46,729 bases of DNA from Ideonella livida. Lineage in GTDB: Bacteria; Pseudomonadota; Gammaproteobacteria; Burkholderiales; Burkholderiaceae_C. The stretch spans positions 1 to 46,729 of the forward strand of contig NZ_JAAGOH010000033.1 of NCBI RefSeq assembly GCF_010499455.1, given 5' to 3'. The notes under the pieces are model-generated. The model was not told the DNA's origin. It did no database searches and saw only the letters and a list, made by a program, of their open reading frames with translations. This document shows, piece after piece, positions 39,121-46,729 of the stretch. Numbering within the stretch: position 1 is the first letter of the stretch; every line of letters begins with the position of its first letter. The translations under genes and the position numbers were made by a program.

Positions 39121-39768
39121 ATGGACCTGATCGCCCAGCTGTTTGACTTCATCCTCCACGTGGACCAGTACCTGGCCCAGTTCGTGGCCGCCTACGGACC
39201 TTGGGTCTACGCCCTGCTGTTCCTCATCATCTTTGTCGAGACCGGGCTGGTGGTCATGCCCTTTCTGCCGGGTGACTCGCTGCTCTTCATCGTGGGGGCC
39301 ATGTGTGGCACCGGCCTGATGCAGCTGGAGATCGCCATGCCGCTGCTCATGCTGGCAGCCACCGCCGGCAACCAGACCAACTACAGCATCGGCCACTACT
39401 TCGGCCCCAAGGTGTTCCAGTGGGAGGAGTCACGCTTCTTCAACCGTCGGGCCTTCCTGCAGGCCCATGCCTTTTACGAGCGCTACGGTGGCATCACCAT
39501 CGTCGTGGCCCGTTTCATGCCCTTCGTGCGCACCTTCGCTCCCTTTGTGGCCGGGGTGGCGCAGATGACCCGCCGCACCTTCACCTTGTATGACGTGGGC
39601 GGCGGTGTGCTGTGGGTGGGCAGCCTGACCACGGCCGGCTACCTGTTTGGCAACGTGCCCTGGGTGCAGCAGCACCTGGACAAGATCATCTGGGCCCTGA
39701 TCCTGGTGCCGGGCTGTCTGGCCCTGCTGGGTGCCTGGCGCGCCCGCCGCCGCAGCGCCGCGGCATGA
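39121..39768 (+). CDS. DedA-family membrane protein
   Basis: 215 residues. Family motifs: FVETGLVVMPFLPGDSLLF in the first re-entrant/helix region, GNQTNYSIGHYFG, and the conserved RFMPFVRTFAPFVAG with functionally important Arg residues, followed by two helices. DedA proteins are thought to move lipids such as undecaprenyl phosphate or phosphatidylethanolamine across the inner membrane and need proton motive force. A GATAAT box six bases before the ATG has no clear -35. The stop overlaps the start of pabBC (ATGA). Confidence 0.93.
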   Translation: MDLIAQLFDFILHVDQYLAQFVAAYGPWVYALLFLIIFVETGLVVMPFLPGDSLLFIVGAMCGTGLMQLEIAMPLLMLAATAGNQTNYSIGHYFGPKVFQWEESRFFNRRAFLQAHAFYERYGGITIVVARFMPFVRTFAPFVAGVAQMTRRTFTLYDVGGGVLWVGSLTTAGYLFGNVPWVQQHLDKIIWALILVPGCLALLGAWRARRRSAAA

Positions 39769-41696
39769 GCGCCCCCGCCGCTGAGGCCTGGGCACTGCTG
39801 GACGGACTGCCCGGCGAACCCGCACGCCTGTATCAAACCCTCTTGGCCGTGGTGGAGAGTCGCGACGACCACGACCTGCAAGCCTGTTGGGACGCGGTGC
39901 AGGCCCGCCAGCGTGCCGGTGCCCACGCCCTGCTGCTGGCCGACTACGAATGGGGCGCGCGCCTGCAGGGCGTGGCCGATTGGCCCGCAGACGACGCCCC
40001 CGGCCGGCTGCAGGTGCTGCTTTTCGCACAGCAGGTTGTGCTGTCGCCAGCACAGGCTCAAGCCTGGCTGACCACGCAGGACCCGACTGGCGAGACCACC
40101 CTCACCGAAGACCCGGACCAGCCTGGCCAAGACCTGCCCGGCCCCGCCGCTGTGCTCGACGCCCGGCCCAGCATCGACGCCGAACGCTTCACCGCCGACA
40201 TTGCCGCCATCCAGGCGGCCATCCGCGCCGGCGAAACCTACCAAGTCAACCACACCTACCGTTGGCAGGGCCAACTGGCCGGTCATCCGGTGGCCCTGTA
40301 CCGGCGGCTGCGCGCCCTGCAGCCCGTGGCCTACGGCGCCTGCATCTGCTGGCCCCAGCCCGATGGCACGCCGCGCTGGGTGCTCTCGCGCTCGCCCGAG
40401 TTGTTTCTGCGGCATGACGCGGCCACCGGATGCCTGCAGGCTGAGCCCATGAAGGGCACCGCCCCGCGCCAGCAGGACCCCGCGTACGACGCCCAGGCCG
40501 CCCAGAGCCTGGCCGCTGACGTGAAGAACCGGGCCGAGAACCTGATGATCGTGGACCTGCTGCGCAACGACCTGGGCCGGCTGGCCCAGGTGGGCAGTGT
40601 GCAGGTGCCCCAGCTTTTCCAGGTGCAGGCCCTGGCCACCGTCTTCCAGATGACCTCCACCGTGCAGGCCCGCCCACGGCCTGACGTGGACGTGCCCGCC
40701 CTGCTGCGGGCCACCTTTCCCTGCGGCAGCATCACCGGCGCGCCCAAGCGCCACACCATGGGCCTCATCCGTCAGCAAGAGACCTCGCCCCGCGGGCTGT
40801 ACTGCGGTGCCATTGGTTGGGTGGATGCGCCGCCGGCGCAGGGCGGGCTGCCCTCACTGGCCTGGTCTGTGGCCATCCGCACCCTGGAGGTGACGCAGGA
40901 CCAGGTGCGCTGGGGCGTGGGCGGCGGCATCGTGCAGGACAGCGTGGCCGACAACGAACACGCCGAAACCCTCTGGAAGAGCCGTTTCGTCTTTGCCACC
41001 GATCCTGGCTTTGCCCTGATTGAAACCCTGCGCATGACCGCAGGCGGTGAGCTGCCCTGGCTGGACACCCACCTGGCCCGCCTGCGCCACAGTGCGGCCC
41101 GGCTGCGCTGGCCGCTGGACGAGGCCGCCTTGCACCAGCGCCTGCAGGCCCTGGCCGCCCAACACGCCAACCCGGCCGCCGCCCACCCTCAAGCCCCAGC
41201 CTGGCGGGTGCGCCTGACCCTGGCCCACGACGGCCAGCTGGGGCTGACTTGCGCCCCCTTGCCCCCGCTGCCGGGCCTGCAGCCGGACCCCCTGACCGGC
41301 CTGCCCGGCACCGTGGACCTGTGCTGGGCCGCCCAGCCCCTGGCCCAACCCGGGCCACTGGCCACACTCAAAACCACCCGGCGCGCGGTGTACGACCAGG
41401 CCGTGCGCGAGGCCGAAGCGCAGGGCTGCTTTGACAGCCTGTTGGTGGATGCCCAGGGCCAGGTGCTGGAGGGCGGGCGCAGCAACCTGCTGGTGCGCCT
41501 TGGCGGGCGCTGGTTCACCCCACCCGTGGCCGCGGGCGTGCTGCCCGGCGTGGCCCGTGCCCGCCTGCTGGCCGACCCCGCCTGGGGCGTGACCGAGGCC
41601 ACGCTGCACGCCGCTGACGTGCACGGCGCCGAGGCCCTGGTGGTCTGCAACGCCCTGCGTGGACCATTGCGCGCCCGCCTGCGCGAGGCGAGGTGA
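39765..41696 (+). CDS. pabBC: Fused aminodeoxychorismate synthase component I / aminodeoxychorismate lyase
   Basis: 643 residues. The N-terminal PabB part (about 1-420) has the chorismate-binding motifs AIQAAIRAGETYQVNHTYR, EPMKGTAPR with Lys230, NRAENLMIVDLLRNDLGR and FPCGSITGAPKRHTM. The C-terminal PabC part (about 425-643) is a fold-type IV PLP enzyme, with Lys536 in LKTTRR as the likely Schiff-base lysine and EGGRSNLLVRL. Together they turn chorismate into 4-aminobenzoate for folate, the cofactor used by ThyA and FolA encoded elsewhere in this window. PabA (glutaminase) is not in the window. It overlaps dedA by four bases. Confidence 0.95.
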   Translation: MSAPAAEAWALLDGLPGEPARLYQTLLAVVESRDDHDLQACWDAVQARQRAGAHALLLADYEWGARLQGVADWPADDAPGRLQVLLFAQQVVLSPAQAQAWLTTQDPTGETTLTEDPDQPGQDLPGPAAVLDARPSIDAERFTADIAAIQAAIRAGETYQVNHTYRWQGQLAGHPVALYRRLRALQPVAYGACICWPQPDGTPRWVLSRSPELFLRHDAATGCLQAEPMKGTAPRQQDPAYDAQAAQSLAADVKNRAENLMIVDLLRNDLGRLAQVGSVQVPQLFQVQALATVFQMTSTVQARPRPDVDVPALLRATFPCGSITGAPKRHTMGLIRQQETSPRGLYCGAIGWVDAPPAQGGLPSLAWSVAIRTLEVTQDQVRWGVGGGIVQDSVADNEHAETLWKSRFVFATDPGFALIETLRMTAGGELPWLDTHLARLRHSAARLRWPLDEAALHQRLQALAAQHANPAAAHPQAPAWRVRLTLAHDGQLGLTCAPLPPLPGLQPDPLTGLPGTVDLCWAAQPLAQPGPLATLKTTRRAVYDQAVREAEAQGCFDSLLVDAQGQVLEGGRSNLLVRLGGRWFTPPVAAGVLPGVARARLLADPAWGVTEATLHAADVHGAEALVVCNALRGPLRARLREAR

Positions 41697-42033
41697 GCCG
41701 CGCAGACGCTCATGCCCTGATCCCCTGAACTGCTGGGTGAACCCCCCTGTTTGCCGTCTTACGGCTGTCACACAGGGCGCCCACAATGCAAAGCACTGCG
41801 ATACACCAATCGGCCGCAACAGTGGGCGGAACGCCGGAACCCGTCACCGGTGTCGCAGGACCCCATCCTCCTCACGGAACAAGCCGTGCCGGGGCGATGG
41901 TCGAGAAGGGCCACCCTGCAGCGCAGCCGGTGGCCCTTGTCCTTTGGGGCCTGCCGATTGCCCTTTGCCGGCCAGCGCGCAGTCGGCGCGGGTGGCGGTG
42001 CTGTGACCACCGCTGACCCTTCAGGCCAAGCCC
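41697..42033 (+). other. Intergenic region between pabBC and mnmH, possible structured RNA
   Basis: 337 bases between two convergent genes with no convincing protein gene; the 76-codon frame at 41786-42016 lacks a ribosome site. Several hairpins can be drawn: GGCG-GAA-CGCC near 41825-41835, CACGG/CCGTG around 41873-41888, and the large one listed below. A weak promoter-like pair TTACGG (41759-41764) and CACAAT (41782-41787), 17 apart, stands before them. Either a long pabBC 3' UTR or a small RNA of about 150 bases. Confidence 0.35.
41906..41947 (+). terminator. Strong hairpin, probable terminator of pabBC or of a small RNA
   Basis: AAGGGCCACC (41906-41915) pairs perfectly with GGTGGCCCTT (41929-41938); inside, CTGC pairs with GCAG. 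The tail is GTCCTTT, a poor T run, so termination strength is uncertain. Confidence 0.55.
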
Positions 42034-43110
42034 TCAGGCCTGCCCCGTTCCCGCCGGCCCTGGCACCTGCCCCATCAGCAAGCGTGCCGCCTGCGCCAGC
42101 GCCGGTGCGTCCAGCCGCTCCAGCGCCACCGTCCGGCCCTGATCCCATTGCAGGTAGTCACTGCGCTGCGAGCGCTGGTAGGCCGGGTCGTAGTGGTGTT
42201 CGATCAGCTCCGCAAACAGCGGCGGCAGGTCTGCCGCCTGGGTCCAGGCGCGCCAGCGGTCCAGGCGTTCATTGGGCTGCTGGCCCTGCAGGCTCTGCAA
42301 CAGCGCCAGCAGTGGGCGGGTGTCCCGGCCCAGGTGGGCATAGTCCTCCAGCAGCAGGGGCAGGCGGGCCTGCGCCGGCGCCTGCACCACCCAGCAGGGG
42401 CTGGCCCGCAGCCGGTCCAGCACCGTGGTGGGCAGCGCCACCCGGCCAATCTTGCGGCTCTCGGCCTCCACCCACACCGGCTGGCTCAGGTCCAGCGCCC
42501 GCAGCCGCTGAAACAGCGCAGACTCAAACGCCTTCTGGCTGGGCTGCGGCTGACCCGGCCAAGCCCCCAGCAGTGAACCTCGATGGCGCGCCAGCGCCTC
42601 CAGGTCCAGCACCTGCGCCCCCGCCTGCGCCAAGGCCGCCAACAGGCGCGTCTTGCCGCTGCCCGTGGCGCCGGCCACCACCTGCAGCCGCAGCTGCGGC
42701 GCCAGGTGGTCAATCTGCTCGATCACATGCCCGCGCCAGCGCTTGTAGCCCCCTTGCAGGATCTGCGCGTCCCAGCCCACCAGCCGCAGCCAGGCCACCA
42801 TGGAGCCGCTGCGCAGGCCGCCGCGCCAGCAATACACCAGCGGGCGCCACTCGGGCGGCTGGTGGCTGAAACGCTCGCGCAGGTGGCGCGACAGGTTGGC
42901 CGCCACCATGGCACCACCAATGCGCCGCGCCTCAAACGCCCCGGTGGTCTTGTAGATGGTGCCCACGATGCGGCGCTCCTCATCGTCCAGCACGGGGCAG
43001 TTGACCGCCCCGGGCAGGTGGTCCTCGGCAAACTCCGAGGGCGAACGGGCGTCAATGACCGTGGAGAACTCCCCCACGCGCTCGGGGGTGACAGGACGGG
43101 GAGGGCTCAT
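42034..43110 (-). CDS. mnmH: tRNA 2-selenouridine synthase
   Basis: 358 residues, also called SelU/YbbB. The N-terminal rhodanese domain has the catalytic Cys94 in LVYCWRGGLRSGSM, with the preceding IDARSPSEFAEDHLPGAVNCP. The C-terminal P-loop domain has GATGSGKTRLL (147-157). It replaces sulfur of 2-thiouridine by selenium at tRNA wobble position 34, via a geranylated intermediate, using selenophosphate. The selenophosphate synthetase gene selD, often adjacent, is not in this window. It is convergent with pabBC. Confidence 0.95.
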   Translation of the reverse strand: MSPPRPVTPERVGEFSTVIDARSPSEFAEDHLPGAVNCPVLDDEERRIVGTIYKTTGAFEARRIGGAMVAANLSRHLRERFSHQPPEWRPLVYCWRGGLRSGSMVAWLRLVGWDAQILQGGYKRWRGHVIEQIDHLAPQLRLQVVAGATGSGKTRLLAALAQAGAQVLDLEALARHRGSLLGAWPGQPQPSQKAFESALFQRLRALDLSQPVWVEAESRKIGRVALPTTVLDRLRASPCWVVQAPAQARLPLLLEDYAHLGRDTRPLLALLQSLQGQQPNERLDRWRAWTQAADLPPLFAELIEHHYDPAYQRSQRSDYLQWDQGRTVALERLDAPALAQAARLLMGQVPGPAGTGQA

Positions 43111-43338
43111 GGCGCAAAGGGAAGGAGAGGCGAAGGGCTGGATTGTCCCCGACCCCCCGCACGACGAAGGGCAGTGAAGTCGCCACCAGCGGCCCGGACT
43201 TTGCTACGCTGCGCCTCGGCAGGGCCGTGGCCTCCACAGAAGTGGGGAGACCGAACGGCCCGGCCGGACCGCCCTGCGCCACACCGCCCACAGAGCGGGG
43301 CTTCAGGGCCCTCAGCAGTGCATCAGGGGGGATTCCAC

Positions 43339-44529
43339 ATGAACGCGCAGCAATTCGACGCCATCGTGTCGGGTTTTTATAGGGCGGCCACGGGGGCCTG
43401 TGAGTGGGAGGCGGCGTTGGAGCCGGTACGGGCTGCCTTTGACGCGAGGGCCGCCATCCTGCACATGGCAGACGTTCAGACGGGGCGCTTGCTGGGCCTC
43501 GACTGTGGTGGGCCAGACATGCAGGAAGGCCTGCTTGCTTACCTGAGGGAGTATCACCAGATCGACCCTCGCCGTGAGGCTGTGCTTCGTGACCCCGCTG
43601 CTGTGATCGGCCGATGGTGGCATTGCAACGAGCATCTAGACGACAGTTTCGTTGCCAGCAATGCGTTTTATCAGCACTTTTTGCCGGGATATCAGACTCG
43701 CTATCTCGCGACCACGATGCTTCCGGTCTCAGAGCGCATCGGAACGATCTTTGCGTTTGAGATCCCTGCCCACCGAGGCCCTCTGAACCCTGACGAGCGC
43801 GAATTCGCCCGCCGCCTCGGCACCCATCTGCACGACGCCCTGCTGGCCTACGAGCGCGTGCGCCAGCTCATGCAGCAAGCGCTGGCCGGGCATCAGCTGC
43901 TCGCCAGCTACCCATACCCGATGTGGCTGTTGGATGCCCAACGTGGCATCACCTTCGAAAACCCCGCCGCCGTGGCCGAGCGTGAACGCGGTGACCGCGT
44001 GGCCGAGGTGGGCCAGCGCCTGGTGCTGGTGCGCTCCGCCGCCGACCGCCAGCTGGGCGAATGCCTGCTGCGCCTGCACCAAGCCGGCCACGGCGCCCAA
44101 GCCACCGTGGACCTGCGCCCCACCGAGGCCGACCCACCCCTGTGGCTGCACCTCTCCCTGCTGGTGCCCGGCGCCACCCTGGGCGCCTTTGGCGAGCGCC
44201 CCATGGTGCTGGCCACCCTGTTCGACCCCCAGCACGTCAGCGCCCTGGACCCTTTCGCGCTGGCGCAAATGTTCCGCCTCACCCCCACCGAAGCCAAAGT
44301 GGCCGTGCGCGTGGCCGAAGGCCTCACCGCCGAACAAATCGGCCTGCAGCTGCACACCGCCCAAAGCACCGTGCGCACCCACATCCGCGAAGTGCTGGCC
44401 AAACTCGGCGCCAGCCGCACCGCCGACGTGGTGCGCCTGCTGCGCCAGGGTGAGGCGTTGTGGGCGGCGAAGCGCAGGGCGGATGACCTGGCTGATCACC
44501 AACCCAGGCCCCGCAGCGGCGACCGCTGA
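43339..44529 (+). CDS. LuxR-family transcriptional regulator with N-terminal sensor region
   Basis: 396 residues. The C-terminal LuxR helix-turn-helix (about 310-375) has LTPTEAKVAVRVAEGLTAEQIGLQLHTAQSTVRTHIREVLAKLG. The 200-residue N-terminus resembles the sensor part of similar solitary LuxR proteins (MNAQQFDAIVSGFYRAATG, AYLREYHQIDPRR) followed by a PAS-like part (LLASYPYPMWLLDAQRGITFEN). No receiver Asp is present, so it is not a response regulator. A GGGGGG-rich ribosome site precedes ATG 43339. The first half has visibly lower GC and different codon choice than the second half. Ligand and targets unknown; it converges on the PEP-CTERM pseudogene. Confidence 0.85.
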   Translation: MNAQQFDAIVSGFYRAATGACEWEAALEPVRAAFDARAAILHMADVQTGRLLGLDCGGPDMQEGLLAYLREYHQIDPRREAVLRDPAAVIGRWWHCNEHLDDSFVASNAFYQHFLPGYQTRYLATTMLPVSERIGTIFAFEIPAHRGPLNPDEREFARRLGTHLHDALLAYERVRQLMQQALAGHQLLASYPYPMWLLDAQRGITFENPAAVAERERGDRVAEVGQRLVLVRSAADRQLGECLLRLHQAGHGAQATVDLRPTEADPPLWLHLSLLVPGATLGAFGERPMVLATLFDPQHVSALDPFALAQMFRLTPTEAKVAVRVAEGLTAEQIGLQLHTAQSTVRTHIREVLAKLGASRTADVVRLLRQGEALWAAKRRADDLADHQPRPRSGDR

Positions 44530-45272
44530 GCAAGCGCCTCGAAATCGGTCATGGGCAGTTGGCCCTCTCGCGAATACCTGAAATTTCGGTTTCCGGACGC
44601 ACGCACCATTTTCCGTTTGATCCCGACCATGACGCCACCTGTAATTAAAAGGAGATAGGGGGTCGGCTCAGGAATAGCCTGCGCAGAGATTACGTCGCCA
44701 TTTCGAACCGCTATCGCGTAAAGTTCTGAAGTTACCGGCGCGTGCCCTTGTGTTCCATCGTTGGTACCGAATGTCCAAGCGTATTGGGAGGATGGCGCAT
44801 ACGATGTACTAGACCAATACTAAAACGCTTGAATATTACTACATAGTGCTGCGTTTGATATTTGGGTGAGACTATCGCCAGTTTGGTTTAACACGCTCTG
44901 TGCCGCGGAATTTCCGAGGTCAAGAACAAAGAAGTGACCTAATTCACTGTTGGTGCAACCATATCCAAAGTAGTAGGTTCCGTATGCGCCGCCGGGAGAG
45001 AAACTGTGACTGCAACTGCTGTCGGTGGCGTTCAATGTGGGAAGTCGCCAGTCGTCATATCCGCCGTAACTTAGATTGGCAGCCCATTGATTCGCATTGT
45101 TTCATGACATAAGTCCATCAGAATCGTAGTCGCTCGTTTTGGCTAGATTCATGTCCGCAATCCATGTTATATTCAGTGCGCTGTCGTAAACCATTCCTCC
45201 ACTGCGCTGGTATAAGGCTGCATTCGAAACCCCGAGTGCGCCCATCAAGGCTATTGCAACGAGTGCTTTCAT
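44496..45272 (-). pseudogene. DUF1566/Lcl-domain PEP-CTERM protein gene with two in-frame stops
   Basis: One open frame of 259 codons from ATG 45272 (AGAGGA ribosome site just upstream) is broken by only two nonsense codons. It starts with a signal peptide (MKALVAIALMGALGVSNAAL). It continues with the DUF1566 pattern GGMVYDSALNITWIADMN, an interrupted MS-stop-NNANQWAANLSYGGYDDWRLPT, and NIQAF-stop-YWSSTSYAPSSQYAW, and ends with a PEP-CTERM anchor IPEPTPYLLLITGGVMVGIKRK. Stop 1 is TGA at 45104-45102, where Trp (TGG) is expected; stop 2 is TAG at 44822-44820, where Gln (CAG) fits. The frame runs about 38 codons past the usual end and overlaps the luxR-type gene. Lower GC than the surroundings suggests transfer. 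Confidence 0.82.
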
Positions 45273-45736
45273 TTGGTTCCTCTTTCTGAATTGATAAGGG
45301 GCAGTCCCAATCAGATTTGGGTGTCAGCGATTTGGGGATGCAAAGGTAAATTGGGTGGCGTAGTTATCCGCCTTCAAAGTTCTGTTGAGTCTGATGCAGG
45401 TGGCTGATACAAGCCCTTTCGAGCACAGTACGTCTTAGGTCCTTCGGTTTAAGGCAAGGTGCTGAGTTGTTGCAGCCACCCGGACATGACCTCCGGGAAG
45501 CGATTGGGCGGCAGGCTGTTGCCGCCCTGGTCTTGCAGGGCTTGAGACATGTTTGTTTTCTCCCTCCGGAGGACACCGCTCTCGCAGCAGCGCGGTAGCG
45601 GGTTCCTGCCAACGTCGATGACAGCTGCGACGGGAAGACCTCGTCGCTGAGATGAAAGTGATCGCGGTCAGGCCCTTGTTCGCCTCCTCAAAACTGTGGA
45701 GCTGCGCCTGCGGTGTGGTGCCAGCGGCACGCCAGA
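45273..45736. other. Gap between two PEP-CTERM genes
   Basis: 464 bases of mixed composition. Apart from the ribosome site of the pseudogene (about 45278-45285, minus strand) and the 33-codon ORF listed separately, no gene, tRNA or strong terminator is seen. The 82- and 125-codon minus-strand frames here lack ribosome sites and recognisable features. Confidence 0.5.
45449..45550 (-). CDS. Hypothetical 33-residue peptide or gene remnant
   Basis: ATG at 45550 is preceded by GGAGGGAG, 10 bases upstream on the minus strand, one of the best ribosome sites in the region. The product is MSQALQDQGGNSLPP followed by NRFPEVMSGWLQQLSTLP. It could be a true small protein or the start of a decayed gene; no family is recognised. 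It lies between two PEP-CTERM genes in a decaying region. Confidence 0.35.
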   Translation of the reverse strand: MSQALQDQGGNSLPPNRFPEVMSGWLQQLSTLP

Positions 45737-46459
45737 TCAAGCCTTGCGGCGGCTGCTCCGCGGCTTGTGTCGCCGTCCCAGCGCAGCCAGGCCCATCAGG
45801 GCCAAGCTCCAAGTGGCGGGTTCTGGCACGGCGCTGGCGCTGGCCAGACCCACGGTGATCTCACTTCCGCTGTCCTCATAGGCCCAGCGGAGCAAGGTGA
45901 CGCCATAGAGGTCTGTCGGTTCTGGCCCACGTGCGGCTACCGTGAATTCAACCCATCCATAAACCTCATGGAACGTGTTGGGTGCGTCGTAGAGGTCAAA
46001 GGCGAACGCTGAGAACTGATGGGTCTGTCCGTCGAGCACCAGGTTGGTGGTCTCCACCCCTTGCCCATTCACATAGTCGAACTTGGCGTAGGGCGTCTCA
46101 GCCAGAGGTGTTGTGGCTCCCACGGTTTGTCCGGCGAACGCCAAGCCACGGCCAAGCACATTGCCACTCCAGCCCAACACACCGCGACTCCCATATCCTA
46201 GGCCGCCATCGGCATTGGCAAACCCCAAAATGATGGCTGGCGGGTTTTCCCCGGCGGGCGGGTCGGTTGCTGGAATGAAGTCCTGAGAGTAGACCGGCAC
46301 GTCCCAACCACTGTTGCCACCTGGCGGTACAAAGGCCGTGCCATAAAACATGCTGCCAGCGGAGAAGTTGGTGCCGGTCACCACCGTGGCGCTGGCGGGC
46401 ACTGCCGCCTGGCCGGCCAGAATGCCGATGCCAACAAAAGACCAGAGTGTCTTGGCCAT
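45737..46459 (-). CDS. PEP-CTERM sorting-domain protein, intact
   Basis: 240 residues from ATG 46459 (AGGAG seven bases upstream; the TTG at 46465 is less likely). An N-terminal signal peptide (MAKTLWSFVGIGILAGQAAVPASA) leads to a beta-rich, Gly/Thr-rich body with no recognised enzyme motif. The C-terminus is a textbook PEP-CTERM anchor: VPEPATWSLALMGLAALG, then GRRHKPRSSRRKA. Such proteins are exported, processed by an exosortase (EpsH/XrtA type) and linked to exopolysaccharide. No exosortase gene is in the window. Confidence 0.85.
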   Translation of the reverse strand: MAKTLWSFVGIGILAGQAAVPASATVVTGTNFSAGSMFYGTAFVPPGGNSGWDVPVYSQDFIPATDPPAGENPPAIILGFANADGGLGYGSRGVLGWSGNVLGRGLAFAGQTVGATTPLAETPYAKFDYVNGQGVETTNLVLDGQTHQFSAFAFDLYDAPNTFHEVYGWVEFTVAARGPEPTDLYGVTLLRWAYEDSGSEITVGLASASAVPEPATWSLALMGLAALGRRHKPRSSRRKA

Positions 46460-46516
46460 GTTCAAGCTCCTGAAGTCGATCAGGCGCGTCCAAGCGCCCT
46501 AGGCAGGTGGATCCCG

Positions 46517-46609
46517 TCAGCCGCGCGGGATGGCGGATTTCCGGCTGCGGCGCCAAACAGGCACGGCTGCCAAACCGAGCAAGGCCAGGGTGGCGGGTTC
46601 AGGGTGGTG
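46517..46609 (-). pseudogene. C-terminal remnant of another PEP-CTERM protein, cut by an IS30-type element
   Basis: The minus strand codes PEPATLALLGLAAVPVW then RRSRKSAIPRG and a stop at 46519-46517, a complete PEP-CTERM anchor without any protein before it. Two codons upstream of the first Pro the sequence changes into the transposase end (stop at 46612-46610). The rest of the gene must lie beyond the element, outside the window, or be lost. Confidence 0.75.
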
Positions 46610-46729
46610 TCAACCCTGAAGTGCAACACCGAGCCCCGACCCATGCAGGCGCTTGAATCGCTCGGCCTCGACGATTTCCATGAACACCTCGCGGGGCGTT
46701 CGGAAGTCGAGGATCTTGCGGGGGCGGTC
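46610..46729 (-). mobile_element. 3' end of an IS30-family transposase gene (partial, runs off window)
   Basis: The last 39 codons of a minus-strand ORF, open to the right edge, include DRPRKILDFRTPREVFMEI and end GVALQG. The RPRK-L-F-TP-EVF pattern is typical of the C-terminus of IS30-family DDE transposases. A TTCAGGGT/ACCCTGAA inverted repeat at 46598-46620 straddles the stop codon and may be part of the element end. The exact terminal inverted repeat cannot be set from one end. Confidence 0.75.

Noticed and set aside
41786-42016. 76-codon plus-strand ORF between pabBC and mnmH
   Set aside because: No ribosome site, no family similarity, and it reads through the perfect hairpin at 41906-41938.

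Overview
The window is high-GC chromosomal DNA that looks like a betaproteobacterium of the order Burkholderiales, near Leptothrix, Ideonella, Rubrivivax or Roseateles. The grounds are the protein sequences, the order thrS-infC-rpmI-rplT-pheS-pheT-ihfA-merR-tRNA-Pro, a fused PabB-PabC enzyme, PEP-CTERM proteins and an IS30-type transposase end. The taxonomic placement is inference. No plasmid, phage or CRISPR signature was seen.

Layout. 1-10 kb: the 3' part of a very large alpha/beta-hydrolase/PhoD-phosphatase fusion, an orphan LuxR-type response regulator, the RNA-binding protein Tex, a patatin-like lipase and a GMC oxidoreductase. 10-18.6 kb: the translation block thrS, infC, rpmI, rplT, pheS, pheT, ihfA, merR, then tRNA-Pro(GGG) with its own promoter and terminator. 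18.8-24.6 kb, minus strand: an ABC exporter, thyA, an N-acyl amino acid synthase-like acyltransferase, folA, a DUF4337 membrane protein and xth. 24.6-29.6 kb: a marR-tolC/oprM-emrA-emrB type drug-efflux operon, divergent from the ABC exporter across a MarR-like palindrome. 29.7-31.5 kb: a degenerate GGDEF protein and a diiron-type metallo-beta-lactamase-fold protein. 31.5-37.7 kb, minus strand: miaA, a Bcr/CflA MFS transporter, an RsuA/RluF-type pseudouridine synthase with a giant Arg/Gly/Asp repeat tail, and mutL. 37.8-43.1 kb: a branched-chain-amino-acid-type binding protein, dedA, pabBC and mnmH (selU). 43.3 kb to the end: a LuxR-type regulator, then a lower-GC accessory stretch with a PEP-CTERM/DUF1566 pseudogene, an intact PEP-CTERM protein, a PEP-CTERM remnant and the end of an IS30-family transposase.

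The strongest unexpected signal is upstream of thrS. A 13-codon leader ORF with three Thr codons (two in tandem) is followed by a segment identical to the 3' arm of a strong intrinsic terminator. This has the full layout of a ribosome-stalling attenuator that would tie thrS expression to threonyl-tRNA charging. Other notable items are a structured rpmI-rplT leader, an infC reading frame that best starts at AUC, a GGDEF protein that lost its active site but kept the inhibitory c-di-GMP site, and a PEP-CTERM gene family decaying through nonsense mutations and an IS insertion.
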